Source: Actinokineospora bangkokensis (lineage in GTDB: Bacteria > Actinomycetota > Actinomycetes > Mycobacteriales > Pseudonocardiaceae). From it: a stretch of DNA of 64,000 nt. Of this stretch, positions 1-8,064 are shown piece by piece. Within the stretch, counting starts at the first letter, position 1; each line of letters starts with the position of its first letter. The position numbers and the translations under genes were made by a program. Location: the NCBI RefSeq assembly GCF_001940455.1, contig NZ_MKQR01000009.1, positions 124,754-188,753 on the forward strand, in the 5' to 3' direction. The notes beneath the pieces were generated by a model. That model was not told the DNA's origin, ran no database searches, and was given only the letters and a program-made list of their open reading frames with translations.

Positions 1-75
1 CCCCCCGACTTGCACCCCCACCCCCACCCAGCTACATTTCGCCCGTCGAACAATCCGCCGATCGAAGAGGTAGGC

Positions 76-2097
76 ATGGGGACGAGACTGCGGTGGCTGC
101 TGCCCGCGCTGCTGGCCGTCGCGTGGTTGGCGTTGGGTGGGGTGTCCGGGTCCTTCGCGGGCAAGCTCAGCTCGGTGGCGGAGAACGACGGCAGCGCGTT
201 CCTGCCCGCGGAATCCGAGTCCGTGGAGGTCTCCGCCCTCCAGCGGCAGCTCGGCGAGGGCAAGTCCATCCCGGCCATCGTGGTGGCTGAGCGGCAGGGT
301 GGCCTCACCGACGCCGACCGGGCGTTCCTCGCCACCCTCGCCAAGGGGTCACCCGTGATCCCCGCCCAGAACGCCGCCGAGGTGTTCGTCCCGCTCGATC
401 CGGCAACCGGTGTCGCGGAGGCGGTCGAGGCGTTGCGGGCGGACATCGCGAGCACCGCACCGGAAGGGCTCACCGCCCTGGTCACCGGTCCTGCCGCGCA
501 AGCCGCTGATCTCGTGGACGCGTTCGGGGGGATCGACGGGCTGCTGCTGCTCGTGGCGGGGGCGGTGGTGGCGCTCATCCTGGTCGTCGTCTACCGCAGT
601 CCGCTGTTGCCGGTCTTCGTGCTCCTGTCGGCGGTGTTCGCGCTCGGGTTGGCGAGCCTCGTCGTCTACCTGTTGGCGGACAACGGTGTCATCGCGTTGA
701 ACGGGCAGAGCCAGGGGATCTTGTTCATCCTCGTGTTCGGGGCCGCCACCGACTACGCGCTGCTGCTCGTGGCGCGGTTCCGCGAGGAGTTGCGGGACAC
801 CGAGGACAAGTACGCGGCGATCAAGGCCGCGTGGCGGGGGACGGTGGAGCCGATCGCGGCGTCGGCGGGCACGGTCATCCTGGGGGTGCTGTGCCTGCTC
901 CTGTCCGACCTCAACTCGACCCGGGGGCTCGGGCCGGTGGCGGCCATCGGGATCGGGGCGTCGCTGGTGACCACGGTGACGTTCCTGCCCGCGGTGCTGG
1001 CGCTCACGGGGCGGGCGGCGTTCTGGCCGTTCCGGCCCGCGTTCGGGTCCGAGCACCCGGAGAAGTCCGGGGTGTGGGCGCGGATCGCGGGTGCGGCGAC
1101 GCGCAAGCCGCGGGTCGCCTGGGTGTTGAGCGCGCTGGTGCTGGTCGTCGGGGCGGCCTTCCTGCCGCAGCTCAAGGCGGGTGGCACCGACCAGTCCGCG
1201 GTGTTCCTCACCGACGTGGAATCCGTGCGGGGTCAGGAAATCCTGTCCCGGTACTTCCCAGGGGGATCGGGGTCCCCGGCCGTCGTCATCACCCCTGAGG
1301 CCACTGTGGACCAGGTGACGGCGGCGGCGCGGGTGGACGGGGTGGCCGACGTCCGCCGCGGGGTGGCCCGGGACGGTCTCGCTGAGGTGCAGGTCGTGCT
1401 GTCGGACGCGCCCGGGTCCGAAGCGGCGCTGGCGACGGTCGAGCGCCTGCGCGAGGCCGTGCACCCCGCGGGCGCGAAGGTCGGGGGGACGACCGCGACG
1501 CTGCTGGACACGCGGGACACCGCCGCGCGCGACCGGCTCGTCATCATCCCCGTGGTGCTGCTGGTGATCTTCCTGCTGCTGGCCCTGCTGCTGCGGGCCC
1601 TGCTCGCGCCGCTGCTGCTCATCGGGACCGTGGTGCTGTCCTTCGCGGCCACGATGGGGGTCTCGGCGCTGGTGTTCAACCACGTCCTCGACTTCCCCGG
1701 CGCCGACCCCGTGGTGCCGCTGTTCGGGTTCGTCTTCCTGGTGGCGCTGGGGATCGACTACAACATCTTCCTCATGACGCGCGTGCGGGAGGAGGCGAGG
1801 TCGGTCGGCACGCGGGCCGGTGCGCCGCGCGCGCTGGTGCTCACCGGCGGGGTGATCACCTCGGCGGGGGTGGTGCTGGCGGCGACGTTCTCCGCGCTGG
1901 CGGTGATCCCGATCCTGTTCCTGGCGCAGATCGCGTTCATCGTGGCGTTCGGGGTGCTGCTCGACACGCTGCTGGTGCGGTCGGTGCTGGTGCCCGCGCT
2001 GGTGGTCGACCTCGGGCCGCGCACGTGGTGGCCGTCGCGGCTGGACCAGGGCGGGTCACTCGAAGAACTTCAGGCCCCAGCCCGTGTCGGTGGGTGA
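76..2097 (+). CDS. MMPL family RND transporter, 673 aa
   Basis: This is an integral membrane exporter of the MMPL/RND class, which in actinobacteria moves lipids or other hydrophobic compounds by proton motive force. The protein has the duplicated layout of the family: an N-terminal membrane helix (about residues 6-24), an extracytoplasmic loop to about 150, a block of five helices, then a second helix, loop and five-helix block. The two family motifs are visible: GAATDYALLLVARFREE in the first half and GIDYNIFLMTRVREE in the second. The ATG at 76 is preferred because GAAGAGG lies just upstream; the ATG at 10 would add a His/Pro-rich leader with no ribosome site. No regulator is adjacent, so the substrate cannot be inferred. 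The last 42 bases overlap the convergent GH43 gene. Confidence 0.9.
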   Translation: MGTRLRWLLPALLAVAWLALGGVSGSFAGKLSSVAENDGSAFLPAESESVEVSALQRQLGEGKSIPAIVVAERQGGLTDADRAFLATLAKGSPVIPAQNAAEVFVPLDPATGVAEAVEALRADIASTAPEGLTALVTGPAAQAADLVDAFGGIDGLLLLVAGAVVALILVVVYRSPLLPVFVLLSAVFALGLASLVVYLLADNGVIALNGQSQGILFILVFGAATDYALLLVARFREELRDTEDKYAAIKAAWRGTVEPIAASAGTVILGVLCLLLSDLNSTRGLGPVAAIGIGASLVTTVTFLPAVLALTGRAAFWPFRPAFGSEHPEKSGVWARIAGAATRKPRVAWVLSALVLVVGAAFLPQLKAGGTDQSAVFLTDVESVRGQEILSRYFPGGSGSPAVVITPEATVDQVTAAARVDGVADVRRGVARDGLAEVQVVLSDAPGSEAALATVERLREAVHPAGAKVGGTTATLLDTRDTAARDRLVIIPVVLLVIFLLLALLLRALLAPLLLIGTVVLSFAATMGVSALVFNHVLDFPGADPVVPLFGFVFLVALGIDYNIFLMTRVREEARSVGTRAGAPRALVLTGGVITSAGVVLAATFSALAVIPILFLAQIAFIVAFGVLLDTLLVRSVLVPALVVDLGPRTWWPSRLDQGGSLEELQAPARVGG

Positions 2098-3114
2098 CCC
2101 GGGGACGTTCTGCCTGCTGTAGGTGGTGCCGCCCCACCAGGTGAAGCTGCCGGTGTACCAGAAGCGGTTGTCCCAGCTGTACGGCGTGCCCTTGGCGACG
2201 GCGTGGTACATGAGCGGGAACGTGGGCCCGGGCGGCGGGCTGGTGGCGATGTCGCCGTCGAGCAGGACGAAGGTGTGGTGGCCGGGGCCGTTGACGTACA
2301 GGGTCGGGTCCCAGCCGCCCATCATCGTCGAGCGGTTGGAGCCGAACAGGCAGCCGTTGGACTTGTACCAGTCCCACTCGTAGGTGGGGTCGCCGCCCGC
2401 GCGCAGGCGCAGGTCGGCCAGGCAGTACTGGTCGCTCCAGCTGCCGTTCGCGGAGTAGACGACGTGCAGTTGGCCGTTGGGGTCGCGGATGGCCTCGGGC
2501 GCCTCGTTGATGAACGGGTTGCCGACCACCCGCTCCCACGGCTCCCGCGGCTGGGAGATGATGAACCGGCCGCCGGTCGGGGTCTGCGGGTCGGACATCC
2601 GCGCGATGTAGAGGTTCTGCTCGACGTTGGTGTCGCCCTCCCAGCCGGACCAGACGAAGTAGCGCTGGCCGCCGAAGGTGAACAGGGTGCCGTCGATGGC
2701 GAACTTGTCGCCGGGCAGGCGCAGCTGGGTGTGCCCGGAGTAGCCGGAGTCGGGGCTCGCGGAGCTGATGACGTACATCCGGTGCGCCGCGTCGTTGCCC
2801 GCCGCGAAGTAGATGTAGTACCGGCCGCTGTCGCGCACCAGTTCCGGCGCCCACACCGACCCCAGGCCGGGGTCGGTCCACACCCGCCGCGGCGCGGCCC
2901 CCGCCAGCCCGCCCGGCGAGCCCGCCTGGCGCACCTCGATGCCCCCGCCCGCGGACTGCACCGAGTAGTACGTGCCGCCGACGCGGATCACGCTCGGGTC
3001 GGCCGCGCGCAGCCCGGTCGCCCCGGTCGCGCTCACCTCCCCGGCGCTCGCGGGCAGTGCCGCCAGCAGGAGGAAGGCGATCAGCAGGGCGCACAACCGG
3101 CGCAGTGGAGCCAT
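2056..3114 (-). CDS. secreted glycoside hydrolase family 43 protein, 352 aa
   Basis: Predicted extracellular five-bladed beta-propeller glycosidase of the GH43 type, acting on arabinan, xylan or related furanose polymers. Residues 1-24 form a signal peptide (hydrophobic LLIAFLLLAALPASA). The three expected acidic residues can be placed: the base Asp39 in AADPSVIR, the pKa-tuning Asp141 in FAIDGTLFT and the acid Glu207 in INEAPEAI. The start at 3114 has CGAGGAG upstream; a frame extension to 3180 has no such signal. The gene is monocistronic and converges on the MMPL gene with a 42-bp overlap. The substrate is not assignable from sequence alone; the secreted GH2 with furanose-binding modules at 34 kb could be a functional partner, but that is inference. 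Confidence 0.87.
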   Translation of the reverse strand: MAPLRRLCALLIAFLLLAALPASAGEVSATGATGLRAADPSVIRVGGTYYSVQSAGGGIEVRQAGSPGGLAGAAPRRVWTDPGLGSVWAPELVRDSGRYYIYFAAGNDAAHRMYVISSASPDSGYSGHTQLRLPGDKFAIDGTLFTFGGQRYFVWSGWEGDTNVEQNLYIARMSDPQTPTGGRFIISQPREPWERVVGNPFINEAPEAIRDPNGQLHVVYSANGSWSDQYCLADLRLRAGGDPTYEWDWYKSNGCLFGSNRSTMMGGWDPTLYVNGPGHHTFVLLDGDIATSPPPGPTFPLMYHAVAKGTPYSWDNRFWYTGSFTWWGGTTYSRQNVPGSPTDTGWGLKFFE

Positions 3115-3298
3115 CGTCGAACTCCTCGGGACAGGTCCGGTGGACCTTGCCGGGGCGGTGCGGGGCAACGCTTTCGACAAGCCTTCACCGGATGCGGGCG
3201 CGTGCTGAAAGTAACACGCGCCCGCGACCCGGGGAAGCGCGCGGCCGGTCCCTCGACCGCGGAGAGGTTCGACGGCGGAACGGGCGAGCCCGCGGGGA

Positions 3299-3703
3299 TC
3301 AGCGGTGGCAGACGGCTTCCAGGTTGATCCCGTGCGGGTCGGCGACGAACGCGCCGTGGTAGGTGTCGTGGTACATCGGGTGCTCGCCGGGCGCGTGCAG
3401 GGTGGTGGCGCCGTGCGCGAGCGCGGTGTCGTAGAACGCGCGCACCGCCGCCCGGTCGTCCACGGTGAAGGCCAGGTGCATGTTCGAGCCCACCACCCCG
3501 CCGTCGATGAGCCAGAAGTACGGCTTGTGCGCCGAGCCGAACGCGTGCATGGCGGGCAGTTCCGGTGAGGCGGGCACCGTCATCGTCGTGCCGATGCCGA
3601 TGGCGGCGAGCACGGGTTCGTAGAAGGCCACCGCGCGGGCCAGGTCCGGCACCGCGATGTTGAGGTGGTCGATGCGCGATCCGGTGAAGTCGACGTCGTC
3701 CAT
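3299..3703 (-). CDS. VOC (glyoxalase/bleomycin-resistance fold) protein, 134 aa
   Basis: Small protein of the vicinal-oxygen-chelate superfamily, with two beta-alpha-beta-beta-beta modules. Visible landmarks are RIDHLNIAV near the N-terminus (His13 at a metal-ligand position), MHLAFTV in the middle, and the closing DPHGINLEAVCH with a Glu at the usual last ligand position. Members can be glyoxalases, dioxygenases or drug-sequestering proteins, and the sequence does not discriminate among them. The start at 3703 gives the typical short N-terminus; the frame stays open further upstream, but that part looks non-coding. It is divergent from the regulator at 3829, and two palindromes lie in the gap, suggesting shared control. 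Confidence 0.82.
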   Translation of the reverse strand: MDDVDFTGSRIDHLNIAVPDLARAVAFYEPVLAAIGIGTTMTVPASPELPAMHAFGSAHKPYFWLIDGGVVGSNMHLAFTVDDRAAVRAFYDTALAHGATTLHAPGEHPMYHDTYHGAFVADPHGINLEAVCHR

Positions 3704-3705
3704 GG

Positions 3706-3744
3706 CGGGCACTGTGCCCGCCCTTGCGGACAACCGCTGTCCGC
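3706..3744. promoter_or_regulatory. two adjacent inverted repeats in a divergent promoter region
   Basis: CGGGCAC-T-GTGCCCG (3706-3720) is a perfect 7-bp inverted repeat directly upstream of the VOC start codon. GCGGACA-N5-TGTCCGC (3726-3744) is a second perfect 7-bp inverted repeat. Both lie between the divergent VOC gene and the TrmB/LuxR-like regulator, where an operator would be expected. The binding protein is inferred, not shown. Confidence 0.4.
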
Positions 3745-3828
3745 GAGGCGCCGGTGCTCCGTTGGGGTGCGCGGCGTGTCGGCCGGGTGGCCCGCACCTC
3801 TTCCCGGGTGTGATCACCGGGAGGTGGG

Positions 3829-4785
3829 ATGGGGCTGCTGGAACCCGTGGGCTTCGGGCCCGACGACGACCGGGTGTACCTGGCGCTGCTCGACCGGCGC
3901 CGCGGCGGTGCCGCCGACCTCGCGCTGGTGCTGGGCCTGACCGTGACCGCCGTGGGCGCCGCGCTCGACCGGCTGGCCGAGGCGGGGCTGGTCTCGGAGC
4001 TGGGCCGGGCGCCCGCGGAGTACGTCGCGGTGCCGCCGGAGGTCGGCGTGACCGCGCTGGTGCACCGGCGGCGCGCGCAACTGGCGGAGGTCCAGGTGGA
4101 GGTGGAGCGGATCGCCGACCGGCTGCGCCGCGAGGTCGCCGGCGCGGGGGGCCGGGTGGTGGAGGTGGTCGAGGGCGAGGACGCGGTGGTGGCGGAGGTC
4201 TCCCGGGCCCAGGCGCGGGCGCGCTCGGAGGTGCTGGTGGTCGACGCGCCGCCCTACCTCGGCGGGGTGTCCGCGCCCAACCACGCCGAGCTGGGGCTGC
4301 TGGCCGACGGCGTGGCGTTCCGCGTCGTCTACGCCCCCGAGGCGCTGGAGAACCCCGCGCAGGCCGAGCACATGCACCGCTGCGTGCTGGCGGGGGAGCA
4401 GGCCAGGGTGCTGCCGGGGGTCGCGCGCAAGATGGTGATCGTCGACCGGGAGGTGGCGGTGCTGCCGCTGTCCTACGACGAGCCCGACCCCGCCCGGCGG
4501 GTCGTCGTGCGCCGCTCGTCGCTGCTGGACGTGACGCTGTCCTGCTTCGAGGCGCTGTGGGCGGGGGCCTCGCCGGTGTCGGTGCGCGACGGGGCGGGCA
4601 TCTCCTCGCGCGACCGGCAGCTGCTCACCCTGCTCTCGGCGGGCATGGCCGACCGGTCGATCGCCCGCACGCTGGGGGTGACCGACCGGACGGTGGGGCG
4701 CAGGCTCACCGAGCTGATGCGGGTGCTCGGCGCGCAGACCCGGTTCCAGGCCGGGGTCCTCGCCGCCCGGCGGGGGTGGATCTGA
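3829..4785 (+). CDS. TrmB-like/LuxR-type transcriptional regulator, 318 aa
   Basis: Transcription regulator with two DNA-binding-like ends. Residues 10-75 resemble the TrmB winged helix (LALVLGLTVTAVGAALDRLAEAGLV). A middle sensor-like region of about 170 residues follows. Residues about 255-315 form a LuxR/GerE-type helix-turn-helix (LLTLLSAGMADRSIARTLGVTDRTVGRRLTELM). This architecture is widespread in actinomycetes and mostly uncharacterised. The start is supported by GGGAGGTGGG just upstream. It is divergent from the VOC gene and convergent with the S8 protease, from which it is separated by a strong hairpin terminator. The likely target is its own divergent promoter; the signal is unknown. 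Confidence 0.82.
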   Translation: MGLLEPVGFGPDDDRVYLALLDRRRGGAADLALVLGLTVTAVGAALDRLAEAGLVSELGRAPAEYVAVPPEVGVTALVHRRRAQLAEVQVEVERIADRLRREVAGAGGRVVEVVEGEDAVVAEVSRAQARARSEVLVVDAPPYLGGVSAPNHAELGLLADGVAFRVVYAPEALENPAQAEHMHRCVLAGEQARVLPGVARKMVIVDREVAVLPLSYDEPDPARRVVVRRSSLLDVTLSCFEALWAGASPVSVRDGAGISSRDRQLLTLLSAGMADRSIARTLGVTDRTVGRRLTELMRVLGAQTRFQAGVLAARRGWI

Positions 4786-4787
4786 CG

Positions 4788-4821
4788 CCGTCCCGGCCGC
4801 GGGGGGCCGCGGCCGGGACGG
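4788..4821. terminator. bidirectional hairpin terminator
   Basis: A perfect 15-bp inverted repeat (arms 4788-4802 and 4807-4821, loop GGGG) fills the 40-bp gap between the convergent regulator and S8 protease genes. There is no U-tract, as is common in high-GC actinobacteria. Confidence 0.8.
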
Positions 4822-4825
4822 GTGC

Positions 4826-6232
4826 TCAGCTGACGGCCTGCACCGTCTTCGTCGCGTCCACCAGCCCGGTGCCGCACCCGCCGGTGCAGGTGCCGGGCAG
4901 CGGCCGGGTGTTGGCCTTCAGCAGCGACTCCACGGTCGCCGGGGTGAGCGCGGGCTTCTTGGCGACCATGAGCGCCACCAGGCCCGCCACGTGCGGGGCG
5001 GCCATGCTGGTGCCCATGTAGGGCTTGTAGGTCTCCGCCGCGGGGGTCGTGGCGCCGGAGTTCAGCGTGGAGAGGATGCCGTTCTCCGGGGTCGTGGTGG
5101 TGCCGGAGGCGTCGGTCTCCCGGCGGGTCTCGCCACCCGGGGCGGTCACGTCGATCTTCGCGCCGAAGTTGGAGTAGAAGGCGCGGTTGCCCGCCCGGTT
5201 GCTCGCCGCGACGGCCACGACGTTGTTGCAGTTGGCGGGGGTGAAGCCGGAGACGTCGGCGTTGGAGTTGCCCGCCGCGACGACCACCGTGGTGCCCCGG
5301 GACACCGCGCCGTTGATGGCGTTCTGGTAGGTCGCCAGGCACGACGACTGCCCGCCCAGGCTCAGGTTGATGACCTTCGCGGGGGTGCGGTTGGCCGGGA
5401 CGCCGCTGACGGTGCCGCCGGAGGCCCAGGTGATCGCGTCGGCGATGTCGGAGGTCGCGCCGCCGCAGCGGCCCAGCACGCGCACCGGCTGCACCTTCGC
5501 GCCGAAGGCGATGCCCGCCACCCCCTTGCCGTTGTTGGTGGCCGCCGCGATCGTGCCCGCGACGTGGGTGCCGTGCCAGCTTGAGGAGTGCGACGGCTGC
5601 AGGAAGCACTCGAAGTAGCCCGCCGAGTCACCGGGGTCGGACGGGTCTGCGTCGCGGCCGTTGCCGTCCTTGGCGTTGGAGGCGTCGGAGATGAAGTCGT
5701 AGCCCGCCACGACCTGCCCGGCGAGGTCGGAGTGCGCGACGTAGCCCGTGTCGATCACCGCCACGGTGACACCGGTGCCGGTGGTCTGGTCCCACGCGCC
5801 TGGCACGTTCATCCCCGCCGTCGGCTCGTACAGGTCCCACTGCTTGCCGTACTCGGTGTCGTTGGGCGCGGCCAGCGGCTGCACGACCAGGTCCGGTTCC
5901 ACATAGGCCACCGCGGGGTCCGAGCGGTAGGCGGCCATCACCGACGCCACGCTGCTGCCGTCGGCCACCTCGACCAGCGCCGCACCGGTCGAGAGCCTGC
6001 GCAGCAGCTTGCCCTGCGCCCGGCTCGACTTGCGGCCCGCGTCCTGCGCGGCGGCGGTGTCGGACACCGCCGCCGCGGCGCCCGCCCGGTACCCCACGAT
6101 GATCCGGGCGCTCGGCCCGGACTGCGGCTGGGCCGCCGCGGTGGGCGCGGCCACCACGGCCACCGACACGCCCATCGACACTGCCGCCCCGACAGCGGCG
6201 GCGAGCACGGCCTTGCTCCGTCTGCGCTTCAC
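4826..6232 (-). CDS. secreted S8 (subtilisin-like) serine protease, 468 aa
   Basis: Extracellular peptidase. Residues 1-35 form a basic and hydrophobic signal peptide ending in an Ala-rich cleavage zone. Residues about 40-120 form an I9-type inhibitor prodomain. The catalytic domain has Asp161 (VAVIDTGY), His220 (HGTHVAGTIA), oxyanion Asn322 (AAGNS) and Ser409 (GTSMAAPHVAGL), so the triad is intact. The C-terminus is short and Cys-containing (CTGGCGTG), with no extra binding module. The start is a GTG at 6232 with GGAAGGA upstream. It stands alone and ends at the bidirectional hairpin shared with the upstream regulator. Its probable role is nutritional protein degradation; maturation by prodomain removal is inferred from the family. 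Confidence 0.95.
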   Translation of the reverse strand: MKRRRSKAVLAAAVGAAVSMGVSVAVVAAPTAAAQPQSGPSARIIVGYRAGAAAAVSDTAAAQDAGRKSSRAQGKLLRRLSTGAALVEVADGSSVASVMAAYRSDPAVAYVEPDLVVQPLAAPNDTEYGKQWDLYEPTAGMNVPGAWDQTTGTGVTVAVIDTGYVAHSDLAGQVVAGYDFISDASNAKDGNGRDADPSDPGDSAGYFECFLQPSHSSSWHGTHVAGTIAAATNNGKGVAGIAFGAKVQPVRVLGRCGGATSDIADAITWASGGTVSGVPANRTPAKVINLSLGGQSSCLATYQNAINGAVSRGTTVVVAAGNSNADVSGFTPANCNNVVAVAASNRAGNRAFYSNFGAKIDVTAPGGETRRETDASGTTTTPENGILSTLNSGATTPAAETYKPYMGTSMAAPHVAGLVALMVAKKPALTPATVESLLKANTRPLPGTCTGGCGTGLVDATKTVQAVS

Positions 6233-6462
6233 GTGTTCAGGTCCTTCCGTCCGGGGAGGGGTCGAACCGTAAGCGCGCCCTCACGCACGGCGACAGTGCC
6301 GAACCCGACATTGCGCCGAACCGGACAACCGGCACGGCCCAGACGGCCCGGCTCCCGTGCCCGAAGGGGCAAGCACCAGCCCGCTCGCCACCGTGCCGGA
6401 CCGTCTTCGCAGAAGCGGGCGGCGCTGTGCCGGGGCAGGCCATGGCGGACCGGGCTGGAAGT

Positions 6463-7419
6463 TCACCGCCGCTGCCGGGCCGGGGACGATGCCGGGCGGG
6501 GCGAGGGGGCGGGCGGCGGGGGGCGATGTCTCAACCTGCGGAGCATCCTGGCGTCCTCGAAGCCCACGGCGCGGGCAGCGGCCTCGGCCGTCGCGCCGTG
6601 GGCCATGAGGTGCTCGGCGCGCTCGACGCGCAGGGCCTGCTGGTAGCGCAGGGGTGTCATGCCCGTGGCCTTGGTGAACAGGCGGGTGACGGTGCGCTCG
6701 CTGCACGCGGCCAGGGCGGCGAGCTCGGCCAGCGGCAGGCGCTCGGACAGGCGGGACTCGATGGTGTCCTGGATGCGGTGGACGGCCTCGCTGAGGTGGG
6801 AGCGGTGCCGCAGCAGGGCGCTGTGCTGCTGCTCGTCGCCGTTGCGCCGGGCGTAGACGACCATGGCGCGGGCGATGCGGGCGGCGGGGGCCGGGCCGTG
6901 GCGGGTGGCGACCAGGTGCAGGGCCAGGTCGATGCCGCTGGCGATGCCCGCCGAGGTCACCACCGGCCCGTCGACCACGTACAGCACGTCCGGCACGACC
7001 GTGGCCGCCGGGTAGCGGCGGGCGAGGTCGTCCTGGAGTTCGTGGTGGGTGGTGCAGCGCCTCCCGTCGAGCAGTCCCGCCCGGCCCAGCGCGTCGGCGC
7101 CCGCGCACACGCTCGCCACCGTCCCGCCCGCGGCGTGGTGCGCCCGCAGCCAGTCCAGCGCCCGCTGCCCCAGCGGGGTGGCGCGCAGCCGTCCGCCGAC
7201 CCGCCACCCCGGTACCACCACGAGGTCGTCCGGGTCGGTGCTCGGCAGGTCCGCCGCGCGCACCACCAGGCCCTGCGCGGTGGGCACGTCGGGCTGCTCG
7301 GCGGCGTGCACCAGTTCGTAGGGCAGGCCCAGGTCGGCGGCCCCGGAGAACACCTGCGCGGGACCGGCGAGGTCGAGCAGGTGGACCCCGGGTGCCAAGA
7401 GGAACACCACACGGCTCAC
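6463..7419 (-). CDS. GlxA-type AraC family regulator with DJ-1/PfpI domain, 318 aa
   Basis: Transcription regulator combining an N-terminal DJ-1/PfpI (class I glutamine amidotransferase-like) ligand domain, about residues 3-170, with a C-terminal AraC double helix-turn-helix, about residues 215-300. A nucleophile-elbow-like Cys105 (SVCAGADALG) is present. The AraC part shows LAALAACSERTVTRLFTKATG and ends with the expected RAVGFEDARMLRRLRHR. It then carries an unusual Pro/Ser/Arg-rich tail that is probably unstructured. The start lies only 7 bp after the stop of the isochorismatase-like gene, so the two are an operon and the regulator probably controls that enzyme. Confidence 0.88.
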   Translation of the reverse strand: MSRVVFLLAPGVHLLDLAGPAQVFSGAADLGLPYELVHAAEQPDVPTAQGLVVRAADLPSTDPDDLVVVPGWRVGGRLRATPLGQRALDWLRAHHAAGGTVASVCAGADALGRAGLLDGRRCTTHHELQDDLARRYPAATVVPDVLYVVDGPVVTSAGIASGIDLALHLVATRHGPAPAARIARAMVVYARRNGDEQQHSALLRHRSHLSEAVHRIQDTIESRLSERLPLAELAALAACSERTVTRLFTKATGMTPLRYQQALRVERAEHLMAHGATAEAAARAVGFEDARMLRRLRHRPPPPAPSPRPASSPARQRR

Positions 7420-7426
7420 GATCCGG

Positions 7427-7978
7427 TCACGCTACCCCGGTGATCTCCGCGACCGTCGCGATGGTGGCGAAGCGCCCCGCGAGGGCGTACTCGGTGCGCT
7501 CGACCAGCTCGGCGGTGCCGAGCACGGCACCGGTGCGCCAGTGCGGCAGCGGGGTGGTGGCGGTCGCGTCGGTGACGAAGGTGATGCCGAAGCCGAGGTC
7601 CGAGCCCACCCGGGCGGTCGTCTCGCAGCACTGCTCGGTCCTGATCCCGCACACCCGCAGGTCGCGGGTGCCGCGCGCGGTGAGCAACTGCTGGAGGTTG
7701 GTGGTGGTGAAGGCGTTGTGGGAGGTCTTGTGCAGCAGCGGTTCGCCGTCGGTGGGGGACAGGCCCTCGATGAGCCGCACGTGCCCCGAGGCGGGGTCGA
7801 ACGCGGTGCCGCTGCCCGGCTCGCTGTGCAGCACCCACACGACCAGGTCGCCCTCGGCGCGGGCGTGCTCGACCAGCGCGCCCACCTGCCCCACTACCCC
7901 CGGGTTCGACACCTGGGCCCAGTCGGGCCGCTGGCGGAAGGACTCCTGCACGTCGATGACGACGAGTGCGCTGCTCAT
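7427..7978 (-). CDS. isochorismatase-like cysteine hydrolase, 183 aa
   Basis: Cytoplasmic hydrolase of the isochorismatase superfamily (nicotinamidase, N-carbamoylsarcosine amidase and relatives). The catalytic triad can be seen: Asp9 in VVIDVQESF, Lys84 in LLHKTSHNAF and Cys117 in GIRTEQCCETTAR at the family TDxC position. Substrate specificity cannot be read from this. The start at 7978 gives a family-length protein; the frame extends to 8050, but that part would overlap the divergent gene's promoter. It is the first gene of a two-gene operon with the downstream GlxA regulator, a pairing often seen for inducible amidase or imine hydrolase functions. Confidence 0.88.
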   Translation of the reverse strand: MSSALVVIDVQESFRQRPDWAQVSNPGVVGQVGALVEHARAEGDLVVWVLHSEPGSGTAFDPASGHVRLIEGLSPTDGEPLLHKTSHNAFTTTNLQQLLTARGTRDLRVCGIRTEQCCETTARVGSDLGFGITFVTDATATTPLPHWRTGAVLGTAELVERTEYALAGRFATIATVAEITGVA

Positions 7979-8064
7979 GCCACCAGCCTGTCCCGGCGAC
8001 CGCCGCGCGACCAGGGCGCGGCACGCCGTCCCGCGGAACGATCCGGTCATGGCAGGATGGCCCG

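Noticed and set aside
10-75. Start of the MMPL gene at the ATG at 10
   Set aside because: It would add 22 His/Pro-rich residues before a normal membrane-helix start that has its own GAAGAGG site.
349-1683. A 444-codon minus-strand open frame inside the MMPL gene
   Set aside because: Low-complexity His/Arg/Gln sequence, no ribosome site, and fully explained as the shadow of the MMPL reading frame.
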